Origin: Oncomelania hupensis
Lineage: Eukaryota > Mollusca > Gastropoda > Littorinimorpha > Pomatiopsidae
NCBI GenBank assembly: GCA_036898135.1
Contig: CM072511.1
Coordinates: 24,728,468 to 24,792,467, forward strand
Length of the DNA stretch: 64,000 bases
Reading direction: 5' to 3'
Part shown: positions 48,596 to 59,564 of the stretch, in pieces
Layout: each line of letters opens with the position of its first letter
Position numbering within the stretch: position 1 is the first letter of the stretch
The notes under the pieces: model-generated
What the model was told of the DNA's origin: nothing
Databases searched by the model: none
Seen by the model: only the letters and a program-made list of their open reading frames with translations
Made by a program: the position numbers and the translations under genes

Positions 48596-48798
48596 GGAGG
48601 GGCCGGGTAGCTCAGTTGGTAGAGCGTCTTACTAGTAACCGAAAGGTACCTGGTTCGAATCCCGGATTGGCCAATGTACGCGTGACCATATTATTTTCCC
48701 CCTACCATCAACTGGTTCGCTGGTGTCAGAATAATGTGACCAGTAGTCGCCTATACGCTTCGGTGTCGTGTGACTATAATCTACAGTTGTTGGTTTTT
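48596..48798 (+). mobile_element. tRNA-derived SINE, family S, copy 1
   Basis: Flanked by a perfect 10-bp duplication TTTGCTCCAT (48586-48595 and 48799-48808). Head: box A TAGCTCAGTTGGTAGAGCG and box B GGTTCGAATCCCG, with a near-complete acceptor pairing GGCC/GGCC and a tRNA-Thr-like anticodon region. Body ends GTGTGACTATAATCTACAG then a T-rich tail. The anticodon stem is not paired, so it is not a working tRNA gene. Confidence 0.9.
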
Positions 48799-49290
48799 TT
48801 TGCTCCATAGTTTAAAAAAAAGAAGTAATCCCCATATTTTAATACCATTATTCTTTGCATTGCTTTGCATACTTTATAGATGATTCAGGTGGTTTTAAAG
48901 TAAAAAGTAATTGTTTAATTTATTTAATTTAAGGTCTGATCATATATTGATTTTAGATTTAAAAAAACAACCACAATTTTATTGGGAAAAATAAATAAAA
49001 ATAAATAAATACATTAATTACTTTAATAAAATTGATTTAATATTAACATTGTAACAATTTCACTAGCTTAAACTTGTACTTAAAATTTCCAAAATTTATT
49101 TCTTACATGGGAATCCCCTTTTCCTTCTGTATACATGCAGTGTGAATTAATGTGCTATCACAATATATTTCAAGCCAGATTCATGCAATTATCAGAACCG
49201 AGATTAAAACAACACAAACGGCCGGAAAGCCAATCGTCATGTCCCACAATATTAATAATAGCCAATCAAACCCGCGAGTTGCCTCATTTA

Positions 49291-49491
49291 TTGTTGTTTG
49301 TAGATTATAGTCACACGACACTTTCGCATATAGGTGACTACTGGACCGATTTATACTGACACCAGCGGGCCAGTTGTTGGTAAAGGGGAAAATAATATGA
49401 TCACACGTTGACCAATCCGGGATTCGAACCAGCGACCTTTCGGTTACTAGCAAGACGCTCTTACCAACTGAGCTACCCGGACCCTCCTTGA
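49291..49491 (-). mobile_element. tRNA-derived SINE, family S, copy 2
   Basis: Opposite orientation to copy 1. Same head (TAGCTCAGTTGGTAAGAGCG, GGTTCGAATCCCG) and the same body ending GTGTGACTATAATCTACAA. Flanked by CTCATTTA (49283-49290 and 49492-49499). Confidence 0.9.
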
Positions 49492-49527
49492 CTCATTTAC
49501 CTGCTGAATCCTCAGATCTGACAGTCA

Positions 49528-49768
49528 GGCCCACCGCCGTAGCTCAATTGGTAGAGCGTTCGCCTGACACACAGATGACCCAGGTTCGAATCCCGTGGTG
49601 GGCGATATAAAATGTGGCCATTTTCACTGTCCATTTTAGCAGTATGATTGCTTTGGTGGTTCAGTGTTGATTCAGGTCCCTAACGTACCCTCTTTCCCTG
49701 GGATGGTTATTCCTGTCTGCCATATCACCAATGGTGAGTGTAGACGTTAAACCTCAAAGTTCATTCAT
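49528..49768 (+). mobile_element. tRNA-derived SINE with GACGTTAA 3' domain
   Basis: Flanked by a perfect 11-bp duplication TCTGACAGTCA (49517-49527 and 49769-49779). Box A GTAGCTCAATTGGTAGAGCG and box B GGTTCGAATCCCG, then a body with CCAATGGTGAGTGTAGACGT and a short (ATTC) tail. Full length, 241 bp. Confidence 0.92.
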
Positions 49769-50225
49769 TCTGACAGTCACTTCCGCAGAACCAGCAAATA
49801 AAGTTCTAAGTTCTTGAAAACGCATTTGCCAATCTCTCGCATCCAGCAAATCACCCATCAGAATCGCAAAATCGTCTTCTTCACACTCATTCCACATACA
49901 CGTACACGACAAACCGCCATCTTGATCGTAACCAACACCAACCATACAGAATCTGACAAAACATCACTATACTTTTCAGTATCGGCAACAAAAATAAACA
50001 AAAGCCAAAAAAAAAAAAAAAAAAAAAGTGGGGTGGGGTGGGGTGGGGGGAATCATAAATTCGGTAAAGCACTTGATGACGACGACGACGACGATGAGAT
50101 GATGATGATGATAACGACGATGATGATGATGATGACGACGACGATGATGATGATGATGATGCAATGATGAACACTTGTATAGCGTGATTCCATCCAAGTC
50201 AAGTGAGCATGCTCGACGCGCTGGA

Positions 50226-50227
<2 letters not shown>

Positions 50228-50290
<63 letters not shown>

Positions 50291-50304
50291 ACACACACAC
50301 ACAA
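50228..50304. repeat. (AC)n microsatellite
   Basis: About 37 AC units, one CC interruption. GAT/GAC-rich DNA precedes it at about 50078-50162. Confidence 0.97.
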
Positions 50305-50536
50305 ACCTTTTTGTTTTATTGTTTTTTGTCAACATCTCTGTCATTTGTCAGTTTCTCACGTGAATTTCAGACATATTATATATGCACACATTACAAAAAA
50401 AAAGAAAAAAAAATAATTGTGGAAAAATAACATATTTGTGTAGTTGTTATGAAGCTATAATTTAATGATAACGTGACTCGTATTTTTGATCAATAAAATA
50501 AATAAATTAATAAATTAATACATTAATAAATTAATG

Positions 50537-50537
50537 A

Positions 50538-50611
<74 letters not shown>

Positions 50612-50625
50612 TAATAATAATAATA
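50537..50625. repeat. (AAT)n microsatellite
   Basis: About 28 units. Confidence 0.96.
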
Positions 50626-50634
50626 CGGCTAGGA

Positions 50635-50882
50635 GACCAACTAAATTTAAGAAAAGATTTTAAAATGAAAGAAAAACGCATGTTAGAGTTGATCGAGGTA
50701 GAATGCAAGTCTCCAATGCGAACTGATTGGAAGGGAGTGGGTTCACTGGGTTCGATCTCTTTGGTTCGATCCACGCAAGGGGCATCAGGTCACAGAGCGG
50801 ATATGTTGTGATGATGAGTACGAACGATGTGTGTAAGCGCATTGAGTTGTTATTCTAATGAAAAATGCGTTGTATAAATGCA

Positions 50883-50938
<56 letters not shown>

Positions 50939-50946
50939 ATTATTAC
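50635..50946 (+). mobile_element. LINE/SINE 3' end with (ATT)n tail
   Basis: It ends GTGTAAGCGCATTGAG, then GCGTTGTATAAATGCAATTT and an (ATT)n tail, the 3' signature seen in CR1/L2-type elements. No coding part is kept. Confidence 0.7.
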
Positions 50947-50948
50947 TA

Positions 50949-52103
50949 CAGTAAAACCTCCGTTTAACGAACTTTAAATTGCCATTAAAACGAGGTCTTA
51001 AATTGGAGGGGTCTTAAAAAGAAGGTATGACATTTTCGAAAAAGACATTTAGAAAATTAATTAAGTAAAATAAATACATGTACAAAAAATACACATACCA
51101 TTAACAGGGCCGGATCTGGGGGGGGAGAGGGGGGGGGGTTCCTGGGTTCCGGAACCACTCCCCTGGCCATCCGATGTACCTCAGAAAGAAAAAAAGAAAA
51201 AAAAATATATATATATATCTATATATATCTATATATATATATATATATATATATAGTTTTTTTTAAGCTCTTAATTAGTTTATTTATTAGATGACCAGCC
51301 AATATGGGACATTAAACTCAAAAACCAACCAACCAACCGGAATGTGTGATGAATGGTGCCATTTACGAACATAGCAAAATTTTCCCACCTTCCGTCCGGC
51401 CCAATACCATCACCCCCCCCCCCCCTACTTACCTTGATCCGGCCCTGAATAAGTATAGGGAACATCTACCATCTTTCAGAAATACAGATTAAACTCTGTC
51501 TCACAACCAATACAGTCCATATCTTCCTGTTCCTCATTATTTACAAAATAAAAAATCAATGTTGAAATGATAGTTGTTTAAAAGTGTATGTAAGTGCTGA
51601 GTGCAAGTTTGGAGTTATAACTATTTATAAGATAACCCCATTAATATTGTTGTAATTATTTTTATTCAATCATTAAATATATAGTGTTTTTTTTTGTTTT
51701 TTTTTTTTTTTAACAAAAAGCGGTTATTTCTGTTTGTTTGCATGATCCCCCCACCGCTGCATGTTCTCTTAGTATGTCACTTTGAACACCAGACATATGG
51801 TGTCGGCAAGATCTGACAGGCCCTTGCTCAGAGTTTTTCAAGCTGTTTTAATGCATCGTCTGCTGTTAAAATTTGTAAACAAAACTGTTTTCTTCAAGCG
51901 CACAAATATAGTATTGCTTTGCAATCTGAATTTTTCAGATGCTAGGTCGTAAAATTTAATTATTTTAAGGTCGCAAGTCACGTTTTAGAGGTAGTCGTTT
52001 AAGAGAGGTCGTTTATATAATACAAACCATCGGTGAATTTTTTTTTCCGGTCGTATGTTGGAGGAAGTCGTTTAAGAGAGGGTCTCAAAACGGAAGTTTT
52101 ACT

Positions 52104-52104
<1 letters not shown>
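50949..52104. mobile_element. 1.16-kb Tc1/mariner-like TIR element inserted in (ATT)n
   Basis: Ends CAGTAAAACCTCCGTTTAACG and inverted CAGTAAAACTTCCGTTTTG, flanked by TA on both sides, within an (ATT)n tract that continues at 52107-52164. TA duplication and CAGT ends fit the Tc1/mariner/pogo group. No transposase frame. It carries another TIR element at 51105-51447. Confidence 0.85.
51105..51447. mobile_element. 343-bp TIR element (hAT-like ends) nested in the 50949-52104 element
   Basis: Perfect 12-bp inverted ends CAGGGCCGGATC. G- and C-runs lie inside each end, and an (AT)n tract at about 51208-51255. I find no convincing target duplication. Confidence 0.75.

Positions 52105-52106
<2 letters not shown>

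Positions 52107-52164
<58 letters not shown>
52107..52164. repeat. (ATT)n microsatellite, right half of the split tract
   Basis: Continues the repeat interrupted by the TIR element. Confidence 0.95.
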
Positions 52165-52167
<3 letters not shown>

Positions 52168-52274
52168 ATCTAGCATCTAATGCTAGGCCCTAGATCTAAA
52201 GGTAATAGACTAATATTTAAAATTTAAATTAAAATATAAAATTACGTGGCGTGCATTGAATGAGATAGACCTAA

Positions 52275-52472
52275 CCACGGTGCAAGGAGGCAGAAGAAGA
52301 GGGAGACAGAAAAAGAGGTGGAAGGACAACATTCGAGAATGGACGTACTGGTTTGACACTGAGCAAAGCCATGAGGGTTGCTGAGAACAGAGAAAGATGG
52401 AGTACGCTGGTTAAACGATCATCTGTGGTGCCCCAACGATCTTTGACTATTTGAGTTACGGGATAGGATAGG
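52275..52472 (+). mobile_element. RTE-like LINE 3' end, copy 3
   Basis: Only the last 200 bp: the GGCAGAAGAAGAGGGAGACA basic stretch to the VKRSSVVPQR region, with a short GGATA tail. Heavily 5'-truncated. Confidence 0.85.
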
Positions 52473-52487
52473 ACCATAATTATAAGT

Positions 52488-52530
52488 GGTCCTGATTCGG
52501 CTGTTGGCAGTCCGCTGGACCCTATAATAG
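52488..52530 (+). mobile_element. Retroposon family R, 3'-terminal fragment
   Basis: GTGGTCCTGATTCGGC, then GCAGTCCGCTGGACCCTATA: only the last 40 or so bases of the family. ATAGGACCA occurs on both sides, a possible short target duplication. Confidence 0.7.
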
Positions 52531-52734
52531 GACCAGATAGGAAAAGAATAAGAAGGGAAGGGGGAGAAGGGGGAGACGGAGATTAGACGCGTAACAAGTT
52601 TCATTTGAATCGTTATTATCATCATTAGCAAGTTACATTGTTGATCCATGTGATGTAATCAATGCCGTTGTGATTTGCGCACAAAAGCGAGGTAATTCCG
52701 GTCTCTATATTGCTGTGGTTATTACCCCTGGTAT

Positions 52735-52747
52735 ACTTCCGGAAGTG
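52735..52747. promoter_or_regulatory. ETS-type site in the probable gene B promoter
   Basis: ACTTCCGGAAGTG contains back-to-back CCGGAAGTG/ACTTCCGG words, a classic ETS/GABP core, about 150 bp upstream of the ATG at 52894. ETS sites close to the start are common in animal promoters without a TATA box. That it acts here is inference. Confidence 0.45.
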
Positions 52748-52893
52748 CTTATTACCATAGAGACTTGGACCATTGGAAAAGAAAAGGGGATGCATTGGGT
52801 TTTTGACAAATTTGTGTGCTTTCAACGATTCTTTATTTGATCAGATCATTTGAAGGGAGACTGCTGTGATCAGTTGTTCAAATAAAACTAAAA

Positions 52894-52928
52894 ATGAGTG
52901 AACCTAATGATGCTGCTAATTCTCCAAG
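52894..52928 (+). CDS. Gene B, exon 1 (start codon)
   Basis: AAAAATGAGTG gives an ATG with A at -3. It encodes MSEPNDAANSP plus two bases (phase 2) before the donor CCAAG|GTGAGT. It leads a chain of exons that all join in phase. The product is not recognised. The visible N-terminus is Ser/Pro/Ala/Thr-rich and probably disordered. The 5' UTR lies upstream to about 52750. Confidence 0.75.
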
Positions 52929-53299
52929 GTGAGTTTTTGGGCAATTGGTGTTTACTAAATTACTAATAAAAAATGTTTGCATTGCAAGTGCAGCATCAGT
53001 CCTCCCAAAATATTTATGAAAGCTGCTTCTGTTTTGAGAATTAATAACCAGTGTTAATCTCATAATCATATATGTTGAAAGGATATATTTAAGGAGGTAG
53101 CCTTTTCAATACAATTAAGGATGTGTTTTTAAGAGAACATTTGACGTTGAACTAAACGATTATTTATAGATCTGGCTGTTCACGAAGGTGTGTGATTTAG
53201 TCATAACAACTTTTTTTTTCTTTAAAAGCATGCACTTTTCTCTTTAATTGTTGCTTCCAATAGCTAGCAAGTGTTTCATTACATTCATTGAAAATGCCT

Positions 53300-53490
53300 G
53301 TAGTACCTTTTTGACTCACATGTATAGCAATTTGAGTCTATCTGATCATTTAAAAAAAAAGTTTTAAGATTTTTGCAATATCTGTGTGAGGTGAGTCTTA
53401 AATAGTCCAAAAATGACAGAAAAAATTGTCCATCTGTCCGCAGACCGCTGTCTGTCTGTGCAAAATCTTTAAACAGGGTTAGTACAGTCT
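53300..53490 (-). repeat. Dispersed repeat T, copy 3, first part
   Basis: Starts TTTTTGACTCACATGTATAG and runs to TGTCTGTGCAAAATCTTTAA. It is interrupted by other sequence, including an RTE-like LINE, and resumes at about 54800. Confidence 0.8.
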
Positions 53491-53607
53491 TTGAAGGTCT
53501 TGGAAAGTTTGGGGAAAACTGGGTTCCATTTTCCAGGTCCTGCGAAGTCTTTGAAAACTGAATAAAATGTCTGGTTTGTGAAAGTTTGTGAATTTTTTGT
53601 GGAGATC

Positions 53608-54605
53608 TTATCCTATTCTATCCTGTAACTTGAAAGTTGTTGGGGCACCACAGATGATTGCTTAACCAACGTACTCCATCTTTCTCTTTCCTTAGCAACC
53701 CTGATGGCTTCACTCAGTGTCAAGAATGTTGTCATCCCACTTCTTTTTCTGTCTCCCTCTTCTTCTACCTCATTGCACTATGCTTTGCAGTATGGTGTTT
53801 GCAAGGCCTGATGCTCTGGTGACATGGCCATACCATCGGAGTTTCAATTTCTTCACCACTGTGAGCATGTCATTGTGCTGTCCAATGGCTTGTGTTATGG
53901 TCTGTCGGACTTAGTCATTGGTGATGTGTTGGGTATAGGAAATGCACAGAAGTCTTCTGTAGCACCTCATCTCCATGCTTTGTATTCTCCGTTTTAAGTT
54001 TGCTGTTAATGTTAAGGACCATGTTTTGCAAGCCTTTAGGAAGATGGAGATGACAAGGGAGCGCATCACCTTACCTTGGAGTGTAGACTGATGGTCCTGT
54101 CTTTCCAAATGGGCTTCAACTTTGTCAGGGCAGCAGTTGTTTGTGTGATCCTGGAGAGGACTTCCTGTCAAGACCTATTGTCTTATACAATGGCTCCTAA
54201 ATATTGGAAGCAGTGCACTGTGTTGAGGGATTGGCCTTGGACTTTGATGTCTGTGTTGATATCATTGATGTTGTTGGTCGTCATTTTGGTATTCTCTGCA
54301 TTTATTTCCATTCCATAGGCTTTGGAGATGGTGTCAAGCCTCTGCACCAACTATTCAAGTTCTTGTTCCTCTCCAGCCAATCCATCAATGTCATCTGCAA
54401 AACGGAAGTTGGAGATTGCTCTACCCCCTATGCTGACTGTGCCTTCATGATCAGCAAGGGCATCTGACATGATGCACTCTAGGAAGATGTTGAAGAGCAT
54501 TGGAGAGAGTAGGCATCCTTGACGCATACTGATTGTTGTTCTGAACCAGATCCTGATGGCGCTGTTGTGGATGACTGCACTTGTAACCTTGACATACAGG
54601 CTTTT
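53608..54605 (-). mobile_element. RTE-like LINE, 5'-truncated, copy 4
   Basis: The minus strand encodes WFRTTISMRQGCLLSP, FADDIDGLAGEEQE, AYGMEINAE, LKRRIQSMEMRCYRRLL and SYTQHITND, with the GGATA-type tail at about 53608-53630. Several stops break the frame. It lies in intron 1 of gene B on the opposite strand and within dispersed repeat T. Confidence 0.88.
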
Positions 54606-54799
54606 GATGACTGCATTGAATTAATTTCACTTTTTTTTTGTCGGAGGAGAGATGATCAGTATACTTTTGTTTTTTCACGGTCACCGAAAATGAGTTATTT
54701 TCCTTTAAAAACTCCTGAAATTAGTTTTTTCCCTTGCCGAAGAAAGCAAAAGTAAGTTGCAAAGATGCGGGGATTGTGCAGTTTTAAAGATTTGTGGAA

Positions 54800-55375
54800 A
54801 ATTGCAGCAATCTAATCTGTGTTAATTAGTCTTGGCAAATTTTGGATGGTCTTGAAAGTCACTGAAGCTGTCCAAAGTCGGCTATTATTGATACTTTGAA
54901 GTGACATTGATCCTAAACTATGATAGATATAAAATCCAAACTGATTGCATTTAGATTTGATAAATAGATCTTTCAAATATTCCGTTTTTGTGTTGATCTT
55001 GAAGGTCAAGGTCAGTTTAGACCTTGCAAAAACATACACAAAATAGGTCATCGTACTGTGGAATGGCTTTTTATTTAATCCATGTAGTATGCAACAACAT
55101 TGGGTTTTTGTATCAAACATGCGTGAGAGGTCACTTGGGGGTCAAGGTCACTGAATTTCACTGTTTCTGTGCATAATACAACTTTTGCTGTAGTTAATTT
55201 GATAGTACCTGAGTGTATTTGAAGCCAAAGGTCAAGGTCAAGAGCATAAAAAGATCAAGGTTGGTATTAATTTGCATTTTAATGCCAGTTTCATTTTGTT
55301 TTTTCTGGGCATTAATTTTCATGTTAAGTATTGAGTGTTTCATAAACAGCATGTAAGTCATGTAAGCTTTGCCCT
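54800..55375 (-). repeat. Dispersed repeat T, copy 3, second part
   Basis: Contains TCAAGGTCA at 55006, 55142 and 55232 and ends with the GCCCTTCTATTTATTT terminus seen in other copies. Confidence 0.82.
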
Positions 55376-56317
55376 TCTATTTATTTTTACAAACTACTAT
55401 TACTTTATTAATAGTTCTGTTATTTCTTTATAATTATTTATTGTTTCTGATGTTCTTCTATTAAAAAAACAAAACAAACAAACAAACAAAACAATAACAA
55501 AGGTGATAATCAAAAACTGTAAAAAAAAAATTACAATTATTTTTAAAATATTTGTGTTCTGTCCTCCATTTATTTCTTGTATTATTAATTAATGTATACT
55601 TTTATTTTCTGTTATGTAGCTGAGATTTTGACTTAAAGGGCCATGCTATCAATAATGTTTGTTTATTTTTTTTTTCAAAGAGTTTTTTTATTTGCATTGT
55701 TCATAACATTTGTGTCACATTAAAAGATGATATAATAGATAATCGTTGCTCAAACTGATCGCTATGCTTTTAATTGTAGGCATATCTCTGAATACTATAA
55801 CCTACATTCGCAGCTGCTGTGCTATTTTTAGTATCAACCTTGATGCTATTAAAAAAATAAGCCACAAAAACAAATTTATTGAACGATTTATATCACACCG
55901 TAGTTATGGAAGCGTAGATTTTTTTTTTTTAAGTTTTGTTTCGGTTGTGCTTAATTTTATTTTTTGGGTGGTGCAACACTTGACTGTAAATTTGAAAAGG
56001 ATGTGTGGTACTAAAGTGTGTGACCTGAAATCCCTTTAAACTTAAAGCGAATCTTTTCTGTGTGTTGAGTTTTCTTGATTAATGATAGTGTACAGTATAC
56101 TTTATAGTACCACTTTTTGACTCACCTGCATAGCCATGTGAGTCTATGTAGTCCTATGTAGCCCTAGTCCCACACCCACCTTTACCCCCTTTTTTTTTCT
56201 TCAAGATTATTGAAAAATTTGTTTAGTTTTCTTCTTCTTTGTGTTGTTGGTGGTTTTACTTGTTTGCACTTAACATACTTTGCCACAGTTTTCAACTTCA
56301 GGACTTTCTTATAGGTA

Positions 56318-56321
56318 ACAC

Positions 56322-56373
<52 letters not shown>
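56318..56373. repeat. (GAT)n microsatellite
   Basis: About 18 units, intron 1 of gene B. Confidence 0.95.
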
Positions 56374-56500
56374 AGTCACCATTTTTAATACATGCACGTC
56401 ACATTTGTTCATTTATTATATTTCAAATGGGCCATATAAAATTTTAATTGCTTCATAGGAGGCGAGGGTAACTTTTCTAGTACTTTGAACAAATTTTCAG

Positions 56501-56530
56501 CCCGGTTCATTCTGCACCAGGGTCTCCAAG
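56501..56530 (+). CDS. Gene B, exon 2: 30-nt microexon
   Basis: Acceptor AAATTTTCAG, donor CCAAG|GTGAGC. Phase 2 in and out. It adds SPVHSAPGSP when joined to exon 1. Being symmetric, it can be included or skipped without shifting the frame. Confidence 0.7.
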
Positions 56531-56709
56531 GTGAGCACTTCCAATGTAAATTTATTTGTTTAGAATGCCTATCAGCAGCTACTACAATGTGTTATTTGTT
56601 TTTAATAAAAATATTACTAATTTATTTTAATTTTACTTAATTATGTTTGATTTTTTTCATCTATGCATTCCAGTTATTTTCCTGATTTCTTTTCTTTTAA
56701 AATTGAATT

Positions 56710-58015
56710 TTTATTGACTCAAATGCATAGCATCGTGAGTCTATGTACTCACCCCCATCCCCCAAAATGTTTTCCAGATTTTGCAAATATGCTCGAGTTG
56801 AGTCCTGAATAGTCCAAAAATAATATTTTCAAACCAGTCCATCCGTTCCAAAAATTTTAAAGTAGCTAAGTACTCAGAACCTATTTCAACTATCACAACC
56901 AAACTTGGAGAGATGGTGTATACTCATGAGACCTCATAAATGTGAATGAATGACTTCACTTTAAGGTCAAAGTCACATGTCAATGTTAGTCAAAAAAATT
57001 ACAATTTCTCACAAATTTTTTCTTCTAGGTTATTAATATTGAACTTTTGATTATTTGATGCATGATAAATATCAATGAGACACACATACTTTGCAAATTT
57101 GGTCAACCTTATTTCAAGGTCAAGATCACTAGAGCTGTCCAAAGCTAGTGTGTATAGGTACTTTGCAGTGACCTTGACCCTAAACTATGATATATATATA
57201 TATATATATAAAGTGTAAACTATTTTTATTTAGAGATGATAGATTGATCTTTTATATATGTATTCTGTTTTTGCGTAGGGGTGTCGGATAGCGCAGTGGT
57301 TGGAGCACTCGCTACTGTGTCGCAAGTTAAGCACCGTCCAGTGCGGTTAGCACTTGGATGGGTGACCGCAAAACGTGAAGCGACAAATAACAACAACTCC
57401 AGTTGACTCAACTGTGACTGAGTACCTACTCTCTTAAGGGTGGGGAAGGTAAAGCAGCGATGGAGAGAGATGGGCATCACCCTCATTACGCTGGCCCAAG
57501 ATAAGTGTGATCTCCAACATCACGCTCCCCTGTGGCCACAAGGCTGTGGGACTACCTTTACCTTTTTTTTTTAAAACCGGTTTTTGCGTTGATCTTGAAG
57601 GTCAAGGTCATTTTAGGCCTTGCACAAACAGACAAAAAATAGGTCATCGTACAGTGGAATGGCTGTTTATTTAATCCATAGTGTGCAACAATAATGGGTT
57701 ATTTGATCAGACATGCATGAGAGATCATGCGAGGGTCAATGTCATTCCAAGGTCAAGGTCACTGAAGATCAAGATCATCCCAAGGTCAGCGTTTTTTGGC
57801 ATAATTCAACTTTTGCTTATTTGATAGTACATGAGTGTATTTGAAGCGGGAGGTCAATGTCATTTCAAGATCAAGAGCATAGAAAGATCAAAGTCGGTAT
57901 TACCTTGCATTTTAATGCCACCATTTCATTTTGTTTTTATCGGCACTCATTTTCATGTTTAATTTTGTGAGTTCCATAAAGAGTATGTGAGAATCATGTG
58001 GGATTTGCCCTTCTA
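56710..58015 (-). repeat. Dispersed repeat T, copy 4, split by a SINE
   Basis: Starts TTTATTGACTCAAATGCATA and ends TTTGCCCTTCTAGTTTAT. TGACCTTGA/TCAAGGTCA at 57169, 57602 and 57753. Interrupted at 57277-57579 by a SINE. Intron 2 of gene B. Confidence 0.85.
57277..57579 (+). mobile_element. Chimeric SINE: tRNA-like box A plus 5S rRNA-like segment
   Basis: Flanked by a perfect 10-bp duplication GTTTTTGCGT (57267-57276 and 57580-57589). The head has GGATAGCGCAGTGGTTGGAG (tRNA-like box A). Next is AAGTTAAGCACCGTCC and GGTTAGCACTTGGATGGGTG ACCGC, matching the internal promoter region of 5S rRNA (its A box, intermediate element and C box). The body ends GTGGGACTACCTTTACC and poly-T. About 303 bp, apparently full length. 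Confidence 0.9.
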
Positions 58016-58440
58016 GTTTATTTATTTTTTGAGTGAGTGGATAAAATTAAAATTAATTTTACCTTTTGGAATAAATCATGGAAAGTTTTTAAATCTTATA
58101 TATAATCTTCATTTAATTTGGGGAATGAAATTGTGAGTTACACTTATTTTTGCAGTCTACTGAAACTTTAAGATTTATATATGTTCATCAGTTAATGATA
58201 ATATGTTTACATTTGATTGAGTTATAATTAAGTTTTATATTATTCATAATTTTTTTAATTATTTAAAAGTTAGTCTTTATTTTTTTATTTTTTTAAGTTG
58301 TTGTTTGTAGTGGTATTTGTTATGAATTCATTGAATTATTTACAAAGTAAACATTAGTCTGACATCTTATGAAAGTGGTAATCACCATTCCTTCCAGGAA
58401 ATGGTTTGATATATAGATTTTGTTTTTTTATACTGAACAG

Positions 58441-58461
58441 TGCAGCCCATACTCCTACAAG
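58441..58461 (+). CDS. Gene B, exon 3: 21-nt microexon
   Basis: Acceptor TACTGAACAG, donor ACAAG|GTAATT. Phase 2 in and out, adding SAAHTPT. On its own a 21-nt exon would be weak evidence; the matching phase and Ser/Pro/Thr content with its neighbours support it. Confidence 0.6.
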
Positions 58462-58790
58462 GTAATTATTCTTTTTATTCTAAAGCCAATTAACTGGAAC
58501 AAGCCACAGTTCATTTAGAGGCTTTACTGTTTGAGGTGAAATACAGTTGCTTGTAATTGTCCATGTTGTTTATACATGTATCAGCTAATTGTGCTAAGGT
58601 TAGAGCTTTTTATTGGATTTGTTTCTATCAGTAATCAAGCTGACTTAGTGACTGACTTGTGCTTTGAGAGAAAGCTATATTATTGCATGCTACTGCACTT
58701 TTTTAATGCTATTAAAAAAATAATAACTGTAAAATTCTAAATAAATAAGTATAACAAAGTGCACATGATTTTAAAAAGGGAAAAAACCTA

Positions 58791-59043
58791 CTACTACTAA
58801 CTACTACTACTACAACTGCTACTACTACAACTGCTACTACTACTACTACTATTATTACTACTACTACAACTGCTACTACTACAACTGCTACTACTACAAC
58901 TGCTATTACTACTACTACTACTACTATTACTACTGTGGTCCTGATTCGGTTCTTGGCACTCCGCTGGACTCTATAAACACTAAACATATATATCTACTAC
59001 TACTACTACTAGTACAACTGCTACTGCTACTACTACTACTACT
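58791..59043. repeat. (TAC)n-type compound microsatellite
   Basis: TAC units with CAACTG interruptions, split near 58934-58990 by a retroposon fragment. Confidence 0.93.
58934..58978 (+). mobile_element. Retroposon family R, 3'-terminal fragment in a microsatellite
   Basis: GTGGTCCTGATTCGGTTCTT and CTCCGCTGGACTCTATAA: again only the last 40 or so bases of the family, dropped into the TAC tract. Confidence 0.75.
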
Positions 59044-59096
59044 AACTGAAAGCAAAGACAAACAAAAATAAAAATAATAAAAATAAACACTCTCAT

Positions 59097-59408
59097 ATCC
59101 ATTCCACACAAGTTATTGGACAACACAATGACCTGCTCACCGTGGTGAAAAAACAGAAACTCCGATGGTATGGCTACGTCACTAGATCATCAGGTCTTGC
59201 AAAGACCATTCTGCAAGGCACAGTGCAAGGAGGTAGAAGAGGGAGACCGAAAAAGAGGTGGGAGGACAACATTTGAGAATGGACTGGTTTGACATTGAGC
59301 GAAGCCATCAGGGCTGCTGAGGACAGAGAAAGATGGAGTATGCTGGTTAAACGATCATCTGTGGTGCCCCTACGACCTCCGAGTTACGGGACAGGATAGG
59401 ATAGGATA
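59097..59408 (+). mobile_element. RTE-like LINE 3' end, copy 5
   Basis: Encodes, with frameshifts, the QAIGQHD...KLRWYG...RPKKRWEDN...VKRSSVVPLRP end, then a GGATA tail (59390-59408). Intron 3 of gene B. Confidence 0.87.
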
Positions 59409-59469
59409 GATATACATTTATTTTAAATAATAGTAAATTTACAAGAACAACAACAACAATAATAAAAAT

Positions 59470-59470
59470 A

Positions 59471-59504
<34 letters not shown>

Positions 59505-59507
59505 TAT

Positions 59508-59562
<55 letters not shown>
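59470..59562. repeat. (AAT)n microsatellite
   Basis: About 30 units with one TTATT interruption. Confidence 0.95.

Positions 59563-59564
<2 letters not shown>

Noticed and set aside
48600..48672. Apparent tRNA gene (box A and box B, near-complete acceptor stem)
   Set aside because: The anticodon stem does not pair, a 130-bp body follows inside the same target duplication, and a sister copy lies at 49291-49491. It is a SINE head.
57300..57370. Possible 5S rRNA gene
   Set aside because: Only the internal promoter part matches, the 5' third of 5S is replaced, and the whole unit has a SINE body, T tail and target duplication.
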